64,000 nucleotides of DNA. Origin: Papilionanthe hookeriana x Papilionanthe teres (lineage: Eukaryota > Streptophyta > Magnoliopsida > Asparagales > Orchidaceae). A model generated the notes under the pieces. That model saw only the letters and a program-made list of their open reading frames with translations. It did no database searches and was not told the DNA's origin. The first letter of the stretch is position 1. Each line of letters starts with the position of its first letter. The stretch covers positions 46,573,575 to 46,637,574 of the forward strand of contig CM040423.1 of assembly GCA_022702705.1 (NCBI GenBank), written 5' to 3'. Shown in pieces: positions 46,730-56,796 of this stretch. The position numbers were made by a program, and so were the translations under genes.

Positions 46730-47440
46730 TGCTTCAACGCACCATCTTCAGGGTTGGTGCTACGTCCGTGAGGATTCAAAATGTCTATCAATCATAGTAT
46801 GATCTCTGGAATCTATTCGAGCTGTCCGATCAGACTAATTTAGATTATTATTGCAACTGTGACTCTATAAATACAGCTCTACCCGTCACTTGAGAGGGCA
46901 CTTGGAACTTGAGACTTGAAGATGACTGAAGTTTGTAGAAGGAGCTACAACTTTTCATTACTTCTGCAACGACGATCCAGCAAACGCCTCGTGCTCTTAC
47001 TTTTGCAGCTGCCAATCATCGTCGACCACCATTCATCAGACAACATTGATCACCACTCTTTGGACGTCGTAGATCAAATGTTGGAATTAAGTGATCTTAG
47101 ACTTGTTGGATTCGTTTTTTCAATATGCTCATTTCAACTAAAGCTCGCCAGATTTAACATTATTTTTATACTAAAAAAATGCCCGAAAAACTTCCAAATG
47201 TGATTTAATGGCTTGATCAAGGCTTGATGTGGCTTGGATGTGACCAATTATGATATCGATGGGTCTCTCTCGTCGAACTGATCAGTATAATTATAAGTTT
47301 GATGAAAGCAGATATCTAGATGACTATGATCAAAATTTGAATGTTTTTTATTTAAAATATTATCCAAAGAGTCACGGTTCAAGATTCGTGTCAAATTTAT
47401 CGACGGTGTATCTAAGCAGTATACTAGGTGTTTAGCCCTC
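46730..47440. repeat. Two family B LTR pieces in opposite orientation
   Basis: 46730-47060 is a forward piece (TATAAATACAGCTCTACCC at 46867, CACTTGAGAGGGCAC, GTCGACCACCATTC). 47225-47350 matches the complement of the family B start (GATATCGATGGGTCTC and ATAATTATAAGTTTG against CAAACTTATAATC and AGACCCAATGATATC in the 48742 copy). So the two pieces lie tail to tail. Confidence 0.5.
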
Positions 47441-47671
47441 AGGTTACATAAATTACCATTTGTAAATGATATTCAAAATATGGCATAACTATGATTCTAG
47501 AATTCTAATTTGTAAAAATTATTTAAAATATATAATTTAAAGATATATTTTATAAAATTGTACTAATTAGATTTTGTGTTTAAGAGTTGTATTTATTTTT
47601 TTAGCCCACAAGTCCCGCATTTTGTACGCCTGTGATAGGCCATGTCGGCCTTTTCATTCAAAGGATGGAGT

Positions 47672-48010
47672 TAGGAGTGTAAACCAGTGGAGTCGAGCTC
47701 GGGTCATGTTGAGCTCGGACTCGTAGTGGTAACAATTAGCTTGCGAGTCCGAATTAAAAAAATTAATTGTTATGGGAGTTCATCAGAGAAAGTATCGGTG
47801 GCCAAAGAAGTAGGAGGATGCACTGACATTTCACCGGAAAATACATCAAAATGATTAACGATAGGCTAATCAAGTCAGCTTGCAAGCCAATAAGCAGAGT
47901 CGGGACGAGCTATTGCTCGAGCTCTAACTTGTTTAGTAAACAAGCTCAAGTTTGAGCAAGAGCTCGAGCTCGAACCTCGATAAAGGCTGCTCAGCTCATT
48001 TACACCCCAA
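47672..48010. mobile_element. hAT-like non-autonomous element
   Basis: Left TAGGAGTGTAAACC, right CATTTACACCCCAA, a TIR close to the other family members. Subterminal GAGCTCG and CGAGCTC motifs abound. Flanks GATGGAGT and AATTGAGG agree at only 5 of 8, so the duplication has decayed. Confidence 0.65.
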
Positions 48011-48030
48011 AATTGAGGCATACGTGGAGA

Positions 48031-48258
48031 TTTATATACATACCAAATAATTTATATGTACTTGTGTATCTAACTCCTAAATTTTAATTCTTACATTTCT
48101 GCCACCTTACCTATGCACATGTACTTTTTTTAAAAATGTTAAAATAATGATATATTTTTATGTGATCTAAAAGATTTGGGTGACATAAATGTAAAAAATA
48201 AAATTAGATGTTAGATAGGAGAATACATAGGAATTGGGTGGTATGTATGTAAATGCGC
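48031..48258. mobile_element. MITE family A, full copy
   Basis: Left TTTATATACATACCAAATAA, right GGAATTGGGTGGTATGTATG then TAAATGCGCC. The two halves pair over most of their length, with GTGACATAAATGTAAAAAA near the centre of the right half. It sits 20 bp from the hAT-like element. Confidence 0.7.
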
Positions 48259-48299
48259 CTAGTATAACAGCTTTTTCTTTTCCAATTATCTTCTCGGAG

Positions 48300-48741
48300 C
48301 CCAATTAGTACATTGATTTACTTCTCGATGAATAAACGATCATTGGACCTGCACATGATCAAGTAAAGCAAAAAAAAAAGTTCATATGAATAATCAAATG
48401 CCAATAATACTCCTTTTCTACATTATAGTAATTGCACAACTTCAGATAATCTATTTATATCACAATTTTATCTCAACCACATCTAATAGTAAAGTTCAAA
48501 GCAGCAAACACCGCCTCAGGCTCTACACAAATAAGAGAAGAAGCAATAACCGACGCAAAAAACAGACAAACACCAGAATAATTTCTGCACGCTCTTCCAA
48601 TACCAACAAACAAATTATTCCAATTACCATCCGTTTTGAATTTCAAAACTTCATTCTCAGGTTTTCTCCCACATAATCAAAATTAGTCACAGATTTACAA
48701 TTCATAAGAATCGTGATATTGAACTTATGAAAAACCTGTAG
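48300..48741. other. Intergenic DNA, nothing recognised
   Basis: A 96-residue + strand frame at 48386-48676 is Asn/Arg/Ser-rich with no domain; I do not call it a gene. Confidence 0.45.
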
Positions 48742-49647
48742 TGGTACGCCATCAAATATTTTTCATCATCAGACACGAATCTCAAAGCATGACACGAATC
48801 TCGAAGCAATCTTTTGAGCAAGAAACATTCAAATCTTGATAAAAATCATTCAAAGCTCCGATTTCAGCAAACTTATAATCAAACCGACCGGCTCGATGAA
48901 ACAGACCCAATGATATCAAGATTAGTCCAATCTGAGTCAAATCAAGCCCGGATCAAGTCATTAAACCACTTTTAAAATATTTTCGGACACATTGGAAGGT
49001 CAAACGGATGCCGACACTATCAAGCCCATACTCGAATCGAGCGTCTCGACAAGACAAATCCAACGAGCCCAAGATCACTCAATTACGACATCGTTAAAGC
49101 CATCAAATGCCTCTTAAACGCCGTCAGATCTAGGGGAGCCTTCTGAACCGTCCGATCGAAATGGCTGCATTAATTGCACCCAGAGGTCTATAAATAGACC
49201 CCAACTCTCACATGAGAAGGGGGTATCAAAAATAGAGAGTCTTAAGGCTTGAGAAGAAGAAGCAGCTCTGCATCATCGCCGACCGCCGTCGATCACCATC
49301 GATAGCCGTCGACCACCGCTGATCGTCGTGGACCACTGCCGATCGCCGGGGACCACCGTCGATTGTCGTCCACCACCATCATCCATATATCGTCAGTCGA
49401 CGTTGTAATCTACATCATATAATTATCCTTTCCCGTATGTGGGACGAGGGATTTCTGTAAACATCAATTAATAGTGGATTCTCGCAACTGGGCCAGGCCC
49501 CGTGGTTTTTCCCTTTACGGGTTTTCCACGTAAAAACTTCTGGAGTCACTGCTTGTTCCCTTTTCATCTGTATGCGTGCTGAATTCTCGTACAACGCTAA
49601 GACGATAATTTGTTACTCTACCGCCGTGAATTTTCTAGCACGCATCA
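48742..49647 (+). mobile_element. Solo LTR, family B
   Basis: About 906 bp, starting TGGTACGCCATC and ending TAGCACGCATCA. It holds a TATA-like CTATAAATAGACC at 49189, a degenerate CCGTCGACCACC tract (49270-49385) and, near the end, GTGGTTTTTCCCTTTACGGG and TTTTCCACGTAAAAAC, a phrase common in the U5 of plant LTRs. Flanks TGTAG and CGTAG agree at 4 of 5. No primer-binding site follows, so it is a solo LTR. The copy at 54912-55838 is collinear. Confidence 0.65.
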
Positions 49648-49674
49648 CGTAGTATATCCAAACTAACATGTTTC

Positions 49675-49689
49675 TTAAACCTGCCATAT
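49675..49689. repeat. Target-site duplication, left copy (LINE)
   Basis: TTAAACCTGCCATAT, identical to 54050-54064. The 15-bp length is typical of target-primed reverse transcription. Confidence 0.92.
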
Positions 49690-50200
49690 ATATTTTTTTT
49701 TGGGAAAGAGCACTTAGGGCTCCCTACGCGTTGATTAGAAAATTGTCAGTACAGGGGTTTGAGGAGGCAGATCCCCAGCTAAAAGAAAAAGAAAAGTACA
49801 AAACTCACACATCCCTAGGTGTTCCGCCTCCATCGTTACAACGCACGCAAAAAAATCCTAAAAAAAACAAGAAAGCTCCAGCGAGAAGAAAAAAGTACCA
49901 AAAAACAGGAGCAGATAACAGATGAAAAATAAGTGTAAGGGAAACAAAAGAGAGGGTGTAGGAGTCAGATTAAAACCGTAAGCAGCGGTAGAATGCATAA
50001 TATACGCAGCATGAAAAGGTGCCAGTAGAAACCAGTTGCAGAAATCAGAGAACATCAAAAACTGCAGGCCAGCAACCAAAATTGAAAGGTCATCCAAAAT
50101 TAGCGTAACTCCATACCAGTGATAAAGGCCCATCTGTAGAAAACAAAGGAGGGAAAACTACCAACCAATGTCAAATAATTTAACAGAAAATAAAGAGGAG

Positions 50201-50942
50201 TTATATTCTAACATATGGCAGATCTAAACTGTCACTATTAAGTAAGAGATAGAGCTGCCTTGGAGGAGAGACTCCAACCAAAGGAGCCGTGTCATTGAGT
50301 TTAGCCAACCAATCTGCAGGAGCATTGCCTTCCCTGTATATAAAACTATATTCAACTTGAAGATTTTGCTGGGTAATAATATGCATTGCTCTTTTAAAAA
50401 GTTGGGTAAGGTTCCATGGGATGTTGGATGAAGCAGTTAACATTTCATATAGTAAAGCCGAGTCGGCCTCAATAATTATCCGAGACATTGAGAAGGAGAC
50501 GAGCAATAGATAAGGCACAATAAAAAGCCCAAAATTCTGCTTCAATAGGGCTATCAGCAATGACAGGTGAGTGGAAAAAACTGGCTAATTTACCTTTATC
50601 ATTTCTCAAAACTCCCCCAATACTAGCATGAGACAAGGACCAACTACCATCAATGTTAAACTTAATCCAACCCGTAGGAGGGGGCTGCCATTTAACAAGG
50701 ATAGGTAGCTTACGGCCCAAAGAGGTGGGGTTCACAGCAAGTACTCTAGTAATTGTAGCATAGTAAGATAGGATATTTGAAAATGTAATTGAAGGTGAGA
50801 CCTTAGCATCACCAAATTTATGATTATTCCTGGCCATCCAGAGGAACCATAAAACCAAAGAGTGGGAAAGATTTGAACTTTTTCCCCAAATTGTTAACGT
50901 GATTCCAGCTACATAAAACAACATTGATAGAGGTCCCAACAC
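50201..50942 (-). pseudogene. LINE ORF2: RNase H domain in two frames
   Basis: 50942-50469 reads WFLWMARNNHKFGD, then WIKFNIDGSW (first catalytic Asp) and PIEAEFWAFYCAL (Glu). 50560-50201 continues with RIIIEADSALLYEML (Asp) and IYREGNAPADWLAKL (C-terminal Asp). One frameshift near 50490 separates them. This RNase H type is usual in plant LINEs. 3' UTR follows to 49690. Confidence 0.9.
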
Positions 50943-51993
50943 CCCAACTTAAGCCAAAATGAGAACCCAAATTCAGCCAAACATACCTAGTAAAAGTGCA
51001 AGTGAAGAAAAGATGCTGAGAAGTTTCCTCCTCCTGATTACATAGGTGGCACATAGAGGCCAGTTTTAAACCTTTGAGTTTAAGGATATCGTCTAAAGGC
51101 AGAAGTGAATGAAAAAATCTCCAAAGGAAAAAGGAAATGGAAGGGGTGAAAACTGGTTGCCAAATAATATTGCTCCAGCACCATCTAGGATAGGGGTGTA
51201 GTTGATTATAAAGCATTTTGCTGGAATAACAAAGAAGTGATTTCTTCCACATAGGTACATCTTTTTTATTTTGTAAGGGGATAGTATTTATTTTCATTGC
51301 ATAGTCTTCCCCCACCATTTCTTTCAGCTTAGGAACATTCCAGGTTCCATTAAACAAAAAATCTGAAACTAGAAGAGAATCCAGATCCTGATGGTGTTGT
51401 ATTTCATTGATGTTTTCAACCCCCCAATCCTCCTTCCAAAAGGAAACATTCCCATCACCTAAATCCCAAAAAATAAAATTGTTAGCAATAGTACGAGCTT
51501 TAGTAATCACTTTCCAGATTTTAGAATCCCCTTTCTTCCAAACCACAGTAGAAGCATGAGAATTAGAACAATATTTGTGGTGCATGAAAGTGGCCCAAAG
51601 TGAATTACCCAAACGAAATTTATACCAAAGCTTACACATATTAATATCCACAACATGCTGGAGAGCTTTGAAACCCAAGCCACCAGAATGCTTAGGCTTG
51701 CACATTTTATGCCAACTGAGCCAATGCTTTTTATTCCCAGCATTTTCCCAAAGAAATTTATTAAATAACTTTTCAAGAGAGATAAGAGCAGATTTTTTTG
51801 CATTGAAAACCTGTAGGGCATATAGTGGTATGCTCAGTAAGACACTATTTAGTAAAGTTAATCTGCCCCCATTAGAAAGTAAAGCATTTTTCCAGTCAAC
51901 AATCCTATTCTTTATTTTTTGAATCACCTCATCCATTTGGATTTGTTTTCTCCTACCTCTCAAAAGATTTACACCTAAGTATTTGAGAGGCAA
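50824..51993 (-). pseudogene. LINE ORF2: RT thumb and zinc-binding (zf-RVT) region
   Basis: Same frame as the upstream RT, twelve codons after the TAG. LPLKYLGVNLLRGRRK-type start, KNALLSNGGRLTLLNSVL, then KHSGGLGFKALQ. The zf-RVT part reads FTPSISFFLWRFFHSLLPLD and CHLCNQEEETSQHLFFTC with Cys, Cys, His, Cys in order. It ends by frameshift where LFGFMVPLDGQE replaces LVLWFLWMARNNHKF. Confidence 0.92.
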
Positions 51994-52026
51994 GTGAGAG
52001 AGCTTAAAACCAGTAAAATCAGTGGC

Positions 52027-54043
52027 CTAAGAAGTAATATGGGTTTTAACCTGCTTACCAAAGAATAATTGGCACTTTGTAATGTTAAAGGAAAGACCAG
52101 AAGCACTCTCAAAATCATCCAGAACATTAATCATAGCTTTAATGGCAGGTTTGGTGGCTTTTGTAAAAATAATTGCATCATCAGCATAGGCCAGATGGGA
52201 TATCAAAAAATTGGCCTTATGCATATAATTTGTGTGTCTATGTATGCTTTGATAATTTTGAAGAAGTCTAGAGAGATAATCAAAAGCAATTATGAAAACA
52301 ATAGGGGAAAGCGGATCCCCTTGTTTAATACCTCTCTTTGCAGTAAAAAAACCATAGGCCTTACCATTAACTAGCACACTATAACAATTGCAACATAACC
52401 ACCTTTTAATTAAAAGACAAAAGTCAGCAGAAAACCCTTTAGCAGCAAAAACATTGAGAATAAAATCCCAATTAACTGTATCAAAAGCTTTTTTGATGTC
52501 TAGTTTGATAACTAGGTTGCCACCTCTACATTTCCTATCAAGATCTTCAATCAGCTCTCGAGCCAACAAGATATTGTCGATGATCTCTCTACCTTTAATA
52601 AAAGCTGATTGATGAGGCGATATTAAAAGAGAGAGGTGTGGTTGCAGCCTTGCAACAAGAATTTTACTAATTATTTTGGAGATAACTGTTGTGAGAGAAA
52701 TTGGTCTAAAATTGTGCCAGTGTGTTTTATCAGTATTCTTAGGAATAAGAACAATCATAGCAGCCGTGAAGTATTTGCAAGGATTTTCTCCCAGGAAAAA
52801 GCTTTGTATAGCAGAAATAACTTCAACCTTAATGATTTCCCAGCAATGAATGTAAAAGGTGGAGGAGAATCCATCCGGGCCAGGGGCCTTGTTTGGATTA
52901 ATATCTTGGAGTGCTTTATAAATCTCCTCACCAGAGGGCACTTCAGCCAGCCTTAGAGAGGCCACCTGCAAAAGATCCTCAGCAAAAAGGGAAGAGTTAA
53001 TAGCAGTAACTTGAGATGTATCAGTGTAGATATTAGTGAAATAATCAACAGCATTGGTTCCTATTTGATCAGGTTCCGTCAAAATGTTCCCATCAGAGGT
53101 GAAGATCTTAAGGATAGTATTGGAATTGATTCTGTTTCTGATAGTAGCATGAAAATAACGGGTGTTTCTGTCACCAACTAAGAAGTGTGTATCATGTGCT
53201 TTTTGTTTCATAAGCTCATCCTCCATATTGATATCAGCAAGCAGCTGCTGATGAGCTTGCATAAGAGAGTTGAGAAGATCAGGATCAGAGTGTATGTTAG
53301 CCTCTAAGTCATCCACCACGTATTGGGAGTGCTTCACCTTAGAATGTATGTTGCCAAAAACCTCAAAATTCCAACTCCTAAGACTAGCAGCAAAAGATTT
53401 GTGAAGTTTCCATAAAATGTGCCAAGCATTACCACATCTAATGGGCTGCCAGAGCTGCTTGATTAAATTAAGAAAGGTATCATGCTGAGTCCAGACATTA
53501 AGGAATTTAAAAGGGGACTTGGCAGGTTTGTTTTGAAAAGCTAAAGTAAGTAAAATAGGGTTATGATCAGAAGAGGCATAACTCAAATGCTGAACTCTAG
53601 TGATGTGAAAATAATTAAGGAAAGAGAGATTTGCAAAATATCTATCAAGCCTTTGAAATAGGAAACCCCTTCTCCAGGTGAAAGGAGGGCCCGTGTAACC
53701 TAAATCATGGAGGCCAGCCAGGGACATGCAATCAGAAAAACGGCTGGAAAGAGTAGAGTCCCATCTGGCACCACCCTTACGTTCCGTGGGGGACATAATC
53801 ATATTAAAATCACCTCCAACAATCCAATTATCAGATATATGTTCTCCCAAAGTGATAAGTTGGTTCCACAACTTGTGTCTTATCGTGAAGAGTAGTACTA
53901 GCATAGATAAAAGTAATCCAACTAGTGTAATCCTCTTTAGAAAAATGGGCAAGAATGAATTGTCTGTCATCTTCCACAATATTTAGTTGAATGTTCCTTT
54001 TCCAAAAAACCCAAATCTTATTGTTGTTGTTAGTAAAATGCAT
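52027..54043 (-). pseudogene. LINE ORF2: endonuclease (partial) and reverse transcriptase
   Basis: A 54043-53831 frame (KIWVFWKRNIQLNIVEDDR, FTYAST-like TFIYASTTLHDKTQ) shifts into a 650-residue frame at 53979-52027. Endonuclease landmarks are WIVGGDFNMI and ASSDHNPILL (the SDH box); the N-terminal catalytic residues are absent because of truncation. RT landmarks in order are KAPGPDGFSSTFY, LIPKNTDKTHWHNFRPISL, HQSAFIKGREIIDNILLA, LDIKKAFDTVNWDFI, KRGIKQGDPLSPIVF and LAYADDAIIF with both catalytic Asp. It ends at an in-frame TAG after THITS. Confidence 0.93.
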
Positions 54044-54049
54044 GTAATT

Positions 54050-54064
54050 TTAAACCTGCCATAT
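54050..54064. repeat. Target-site duplication, right copy (LINE)
   Basis: TTAAACCTGCCATAT, identical to 49675-49689. Without the LINE, 49648-49689 would run directly into 54065. Confidence 0.92.
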
Positions 54065-54219
54065 CTTAGCATTTTAAAAATAAAATTTCTACTGTAAATA
54101 AAATAGGAGAACTACGAGCATACTTACTATCATTTATTGTAGTCCATAAGCACCAAAAGACCACAATAGGACTAGAATAAAACACATGTATTATGCCAAA
54201 ACAAAATCAATCCATCAAT

Positions 54220-54640
54220 AAACTAAACAAAATTCTTCTTCCACTTTCTGTCAATCAAAGAAAAGACCATATCCCAAACCTCATTAATAATAAAACAATT
54301 ACCAAAAAGATGCACAATCTTTTCCTCATGAATCTTAGGTAATCTAATACCTTTTAGTTCCAAAAATATCATATGTAGGAATAATTTGATGGAAGTAATC
54401 TCCAAAAGAAAAAGGGCTGAGAAGGTTTCACAAATGAATTCCAAGCCCAATGCAAGTCAAGACTACTAGAGTGAATACGAGAATTAGCGAAAGTAAAAGT
54501 GGTAGAATTACCCAAATTTCCTTTCATCTTAATACCATCCACCCCAATATTGACAGAAATTTTTGAAATCGAAAGAGAATCTTCTTTACTCACCAAATCA
54601 ATAAGTTTAAGAAGATCTCAATTATAATTAGGCAACGGCT
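54220..54640 (-). pseudogene. Older LINE zf-RVT remnant
   Basis: Frames at 54596-54369 and 54450-54223 read LHWAWNSFVKPSQPFFFWRL and then GIRLPKIHEEKIVHLFGNCF followed by INEVWDMVFSL, the pattern of a zf-RVT domain with its cysteines mostly lost (HLFGNC kept). Same strand as the younger LINE but a separate, more decayed copy. Confidence 0.6.
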
Positions 54641-54715
54641 TCTTCTCCATCATCTTAACGTCATGAGAACCACTATATATATAATTTTATCTATTCATGA
54701 AAATGTCTATTTTAA

Positions 54716-54828
54716 ATGTGTTGTTTTTTATGTGATGAAAAATGTGGTTAGTATAAATGTAAAAGTAAAGTTTAAGTGATACATTTCTAAATACATAGAA
54801 ATTGGGTGTTATGTATAAAAAAGCCCCT
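54716..54828. mobile_element. MITE family A, right half
   Basis: TTTTTATGTGATGAAAAATG, TTAGTATAAATGTAAAAG, AAATACATAGAAATTGGG, then GTATAAAAAAGCCCC. Ends in the complement of the GGGGC outer end. Confidence 0.6.
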
Positions 54829-54911
54829 CACATAAGTTCATGATAATTATATAAAATGGAGGAGCCAAAAAATTTATACCATAACAATAGCAATTAAAAT
54901 GGCATAAAAAT

Positions 54912-55838
54912 TGATACGCCACCAACAAATTTTCATCATCTGACATGAATCTCGATACAATATTTTGAGCAGAAAACGTTCAAATCTTAATAAAAAGTTA
55001 TCCAGAGCTCCGATTTTAGCAAACTTATAGCCAAACTGACCGGCTCGATGAGACGGACCTAAAGATATAAGAACTAGTCCAATCCAAGTTAAATCAAGCT
55101 CAGATCAAGTCATTAAAATCCACTGTTAGAAGATTTCTGAACATATTTGGAATGTCAAACAGATGTCGACACTAGTAAGTCTATACTTAAATCGAGCGTC
55201 TCGACAAGACGAATCCAAAGTGCCCAAGATCACTCAATTCCGACATCGTTGAGGCTATCAAATTCCCCTTAAACATTGTCTGATCAAGGGAAGCCCTCTG
55301 GACCATCTCATCAAAATGGCTGCATTAATTGCACCCAAAACACTAGAAATAGACCCCAACCCTCACATGAAGGGGGCTTAAGCCTAGAGAAGCTGCAGCT
55401 TAGCAACACCGCTGACCGTCGTCGACCTCTGTTGATCACCGCCAATCACCGTTGACCATCACCTATTGTCGTCAACCACAGTCGATCTCTGTCGTCGACC
55501 ATCACCGACCTCTGTTGATCTTCATCAACCGTCGTCGATCACCGTTAACCACCGTCGTCAATTACCACTAACAAGACATTGTTAATCGACACTGTAATCT
55601 GAAGAATATAATCACTATTTCCCATCTGTGGGACAAGAGATTTCTGTAATCATCAATCAATTGTGGATTTTCGCAACTGGGCTAGGCCCCGTGGTTTTTC
55701 CCTTTACGAGTTTTCCACGTAAAAACTTCTGGAGTCGTCATCGCTTATTTCTTTTTCATCTGTGTGTGTGCTAGATTCTCGTACAACGTTAAGACAATAA
55801 TCAGTTACTCTACCGCCGCGAGTTTTATAGCACGCATA
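54912..55838 (+). mobile_element. Solo LTR, family B (second good copy)
   Basis: Starts TGATACGCCACC and ends TAGCACGCATAA, collinear with 48742-49647 over its whole length, including CGTCTCGACAAGACGAATCC, GGCTGCATTAATTGCACCC, a decayed TATA (CTAGAAATAGACC), the CGTCGACC tract (55410-55560) and TTTTCCACGTAAAAAC. AAAAT flanks it on both sides (54907-54911 and about 55839-55843), though in A-rich context. No primer-binding site follows. Confidence 0.65.
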
Positions 55839-55843
55839 AAAAA

Positions 55844-56196
55844 TAATTTTTGCAAGTAGTTAATCCCTTCTATAAAATAATGGGTCTATGGCGCTGAATA
55901 AGAATGGGCTAATTGGACCAGTTTGTTTGGGCCTCTTGGGCTATGAGTCGTAAAAATTTAGGAGCTTTGTTTAAGGAGACAAATGCTGTATAAATTAAAT
56001 ATAAATATATAAATGTTTAAAATGGCTTTTGGTCTTTGGTTAAGTAAACTTTAAATATTGGAAATTTCTTTTTTTTTTTTAATTTAGTTTGAAGAAATGT
56101 TTATCCTGTCAAAGATTCAATGATGCCAGCAATGAGGCAAACAATTGGTTGTATATATGTAAATACTGCATTTTCTTTTTAAAATGAAAAAAAATA
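55844..56196. other. Intergenic DNA, nothing recognised
   Basis: No domain, RNA gene or repeat family seen. Confidence 0.5.
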
Positions 56197-56197
56197 G

Positions 56198-56312
56198 AGG
56201 CTTTTACATACATGCCACCAATTCCTATATATTTACATATCTGATCTATACTTTATTATTTTACATTTAGACCATCCAAATATTTCATGTCGCATAAAAA
56301 ATTCCACATGCT
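56198..56312. mobile_element. MITE family A, left half
   Basis: GAGGCTTTTACATACATGCC, then CAATTCCTATATATTTACAT and CATTTAGACCATCCAAATA. The right half is missing. Confidence 0.55.
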
Positions 56313-56796
56313 TTAATTTCAGCCAAAGTTTGTAATCTTGTACCCAACTATTTATGTGTAACATGATTGGCCAATTTACCAGACGCGTGAATCATTAAAT
56401 CAAAGAATATATATATATATATATATTGGAACTCATACATATATTTTAAATAGTGATAACTTTAATCGAACATCATGAACCTTGAGATCGAAGAAGTAAT
56501 CATAGCAATTTACAGTTTCTTAAAGAATGGTCATTTGTATGATATCCATTCATAATTAAGATTAACATTTTATTATAACATAACATACCACATAATTCTT
56601 ATGAATTTACATCTTGTATACAGAAACACGACCATCTACCTAAAATACAAGCTTTCTAGGCATATTCTAACTTGGAAACTAATATGTTGAATCGGGTCCT
56701 CGTGTTGAAGTGGTTTTAAATCGAGTCTATATATCGAAGTGGATGAATCAAACTCACCTGTCAAAGTGGCTACAATTGCTTGAATAATAGGAGAGC

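Larger units (their letters stand above)
49690..54049 (-). mobile_element. LINE (plant L1 type with RNase H), 5'-truncated
   Basis: 4.36 kb flanked by the perfect 15-bp duplication at 49675-49689 and 54050-54064. The 3' end is the left one, with a T run (A on the sense strand) at 49693-49701. The 5' end stops inside the endonuclease domain. ORF2 can be followed through endonuclease, reverse transcriptase, zinc-finger and RNase H with few breaks: a frameshift near 53880, a single in-frame TAG at 52027-52029, and frameshifts near 50870 and 50490. Dead on arrival by truncation, and comparatively young given the intact duplication. Confidence 0.93.

Noticed and set aside
49668..55838. One intact LTR retrotransposon from 48742 to 55838
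   Set aside because: The interior is an independently inserted LINE with its own 15-bp duplication, and primer-binding and polypurine sites are missing.
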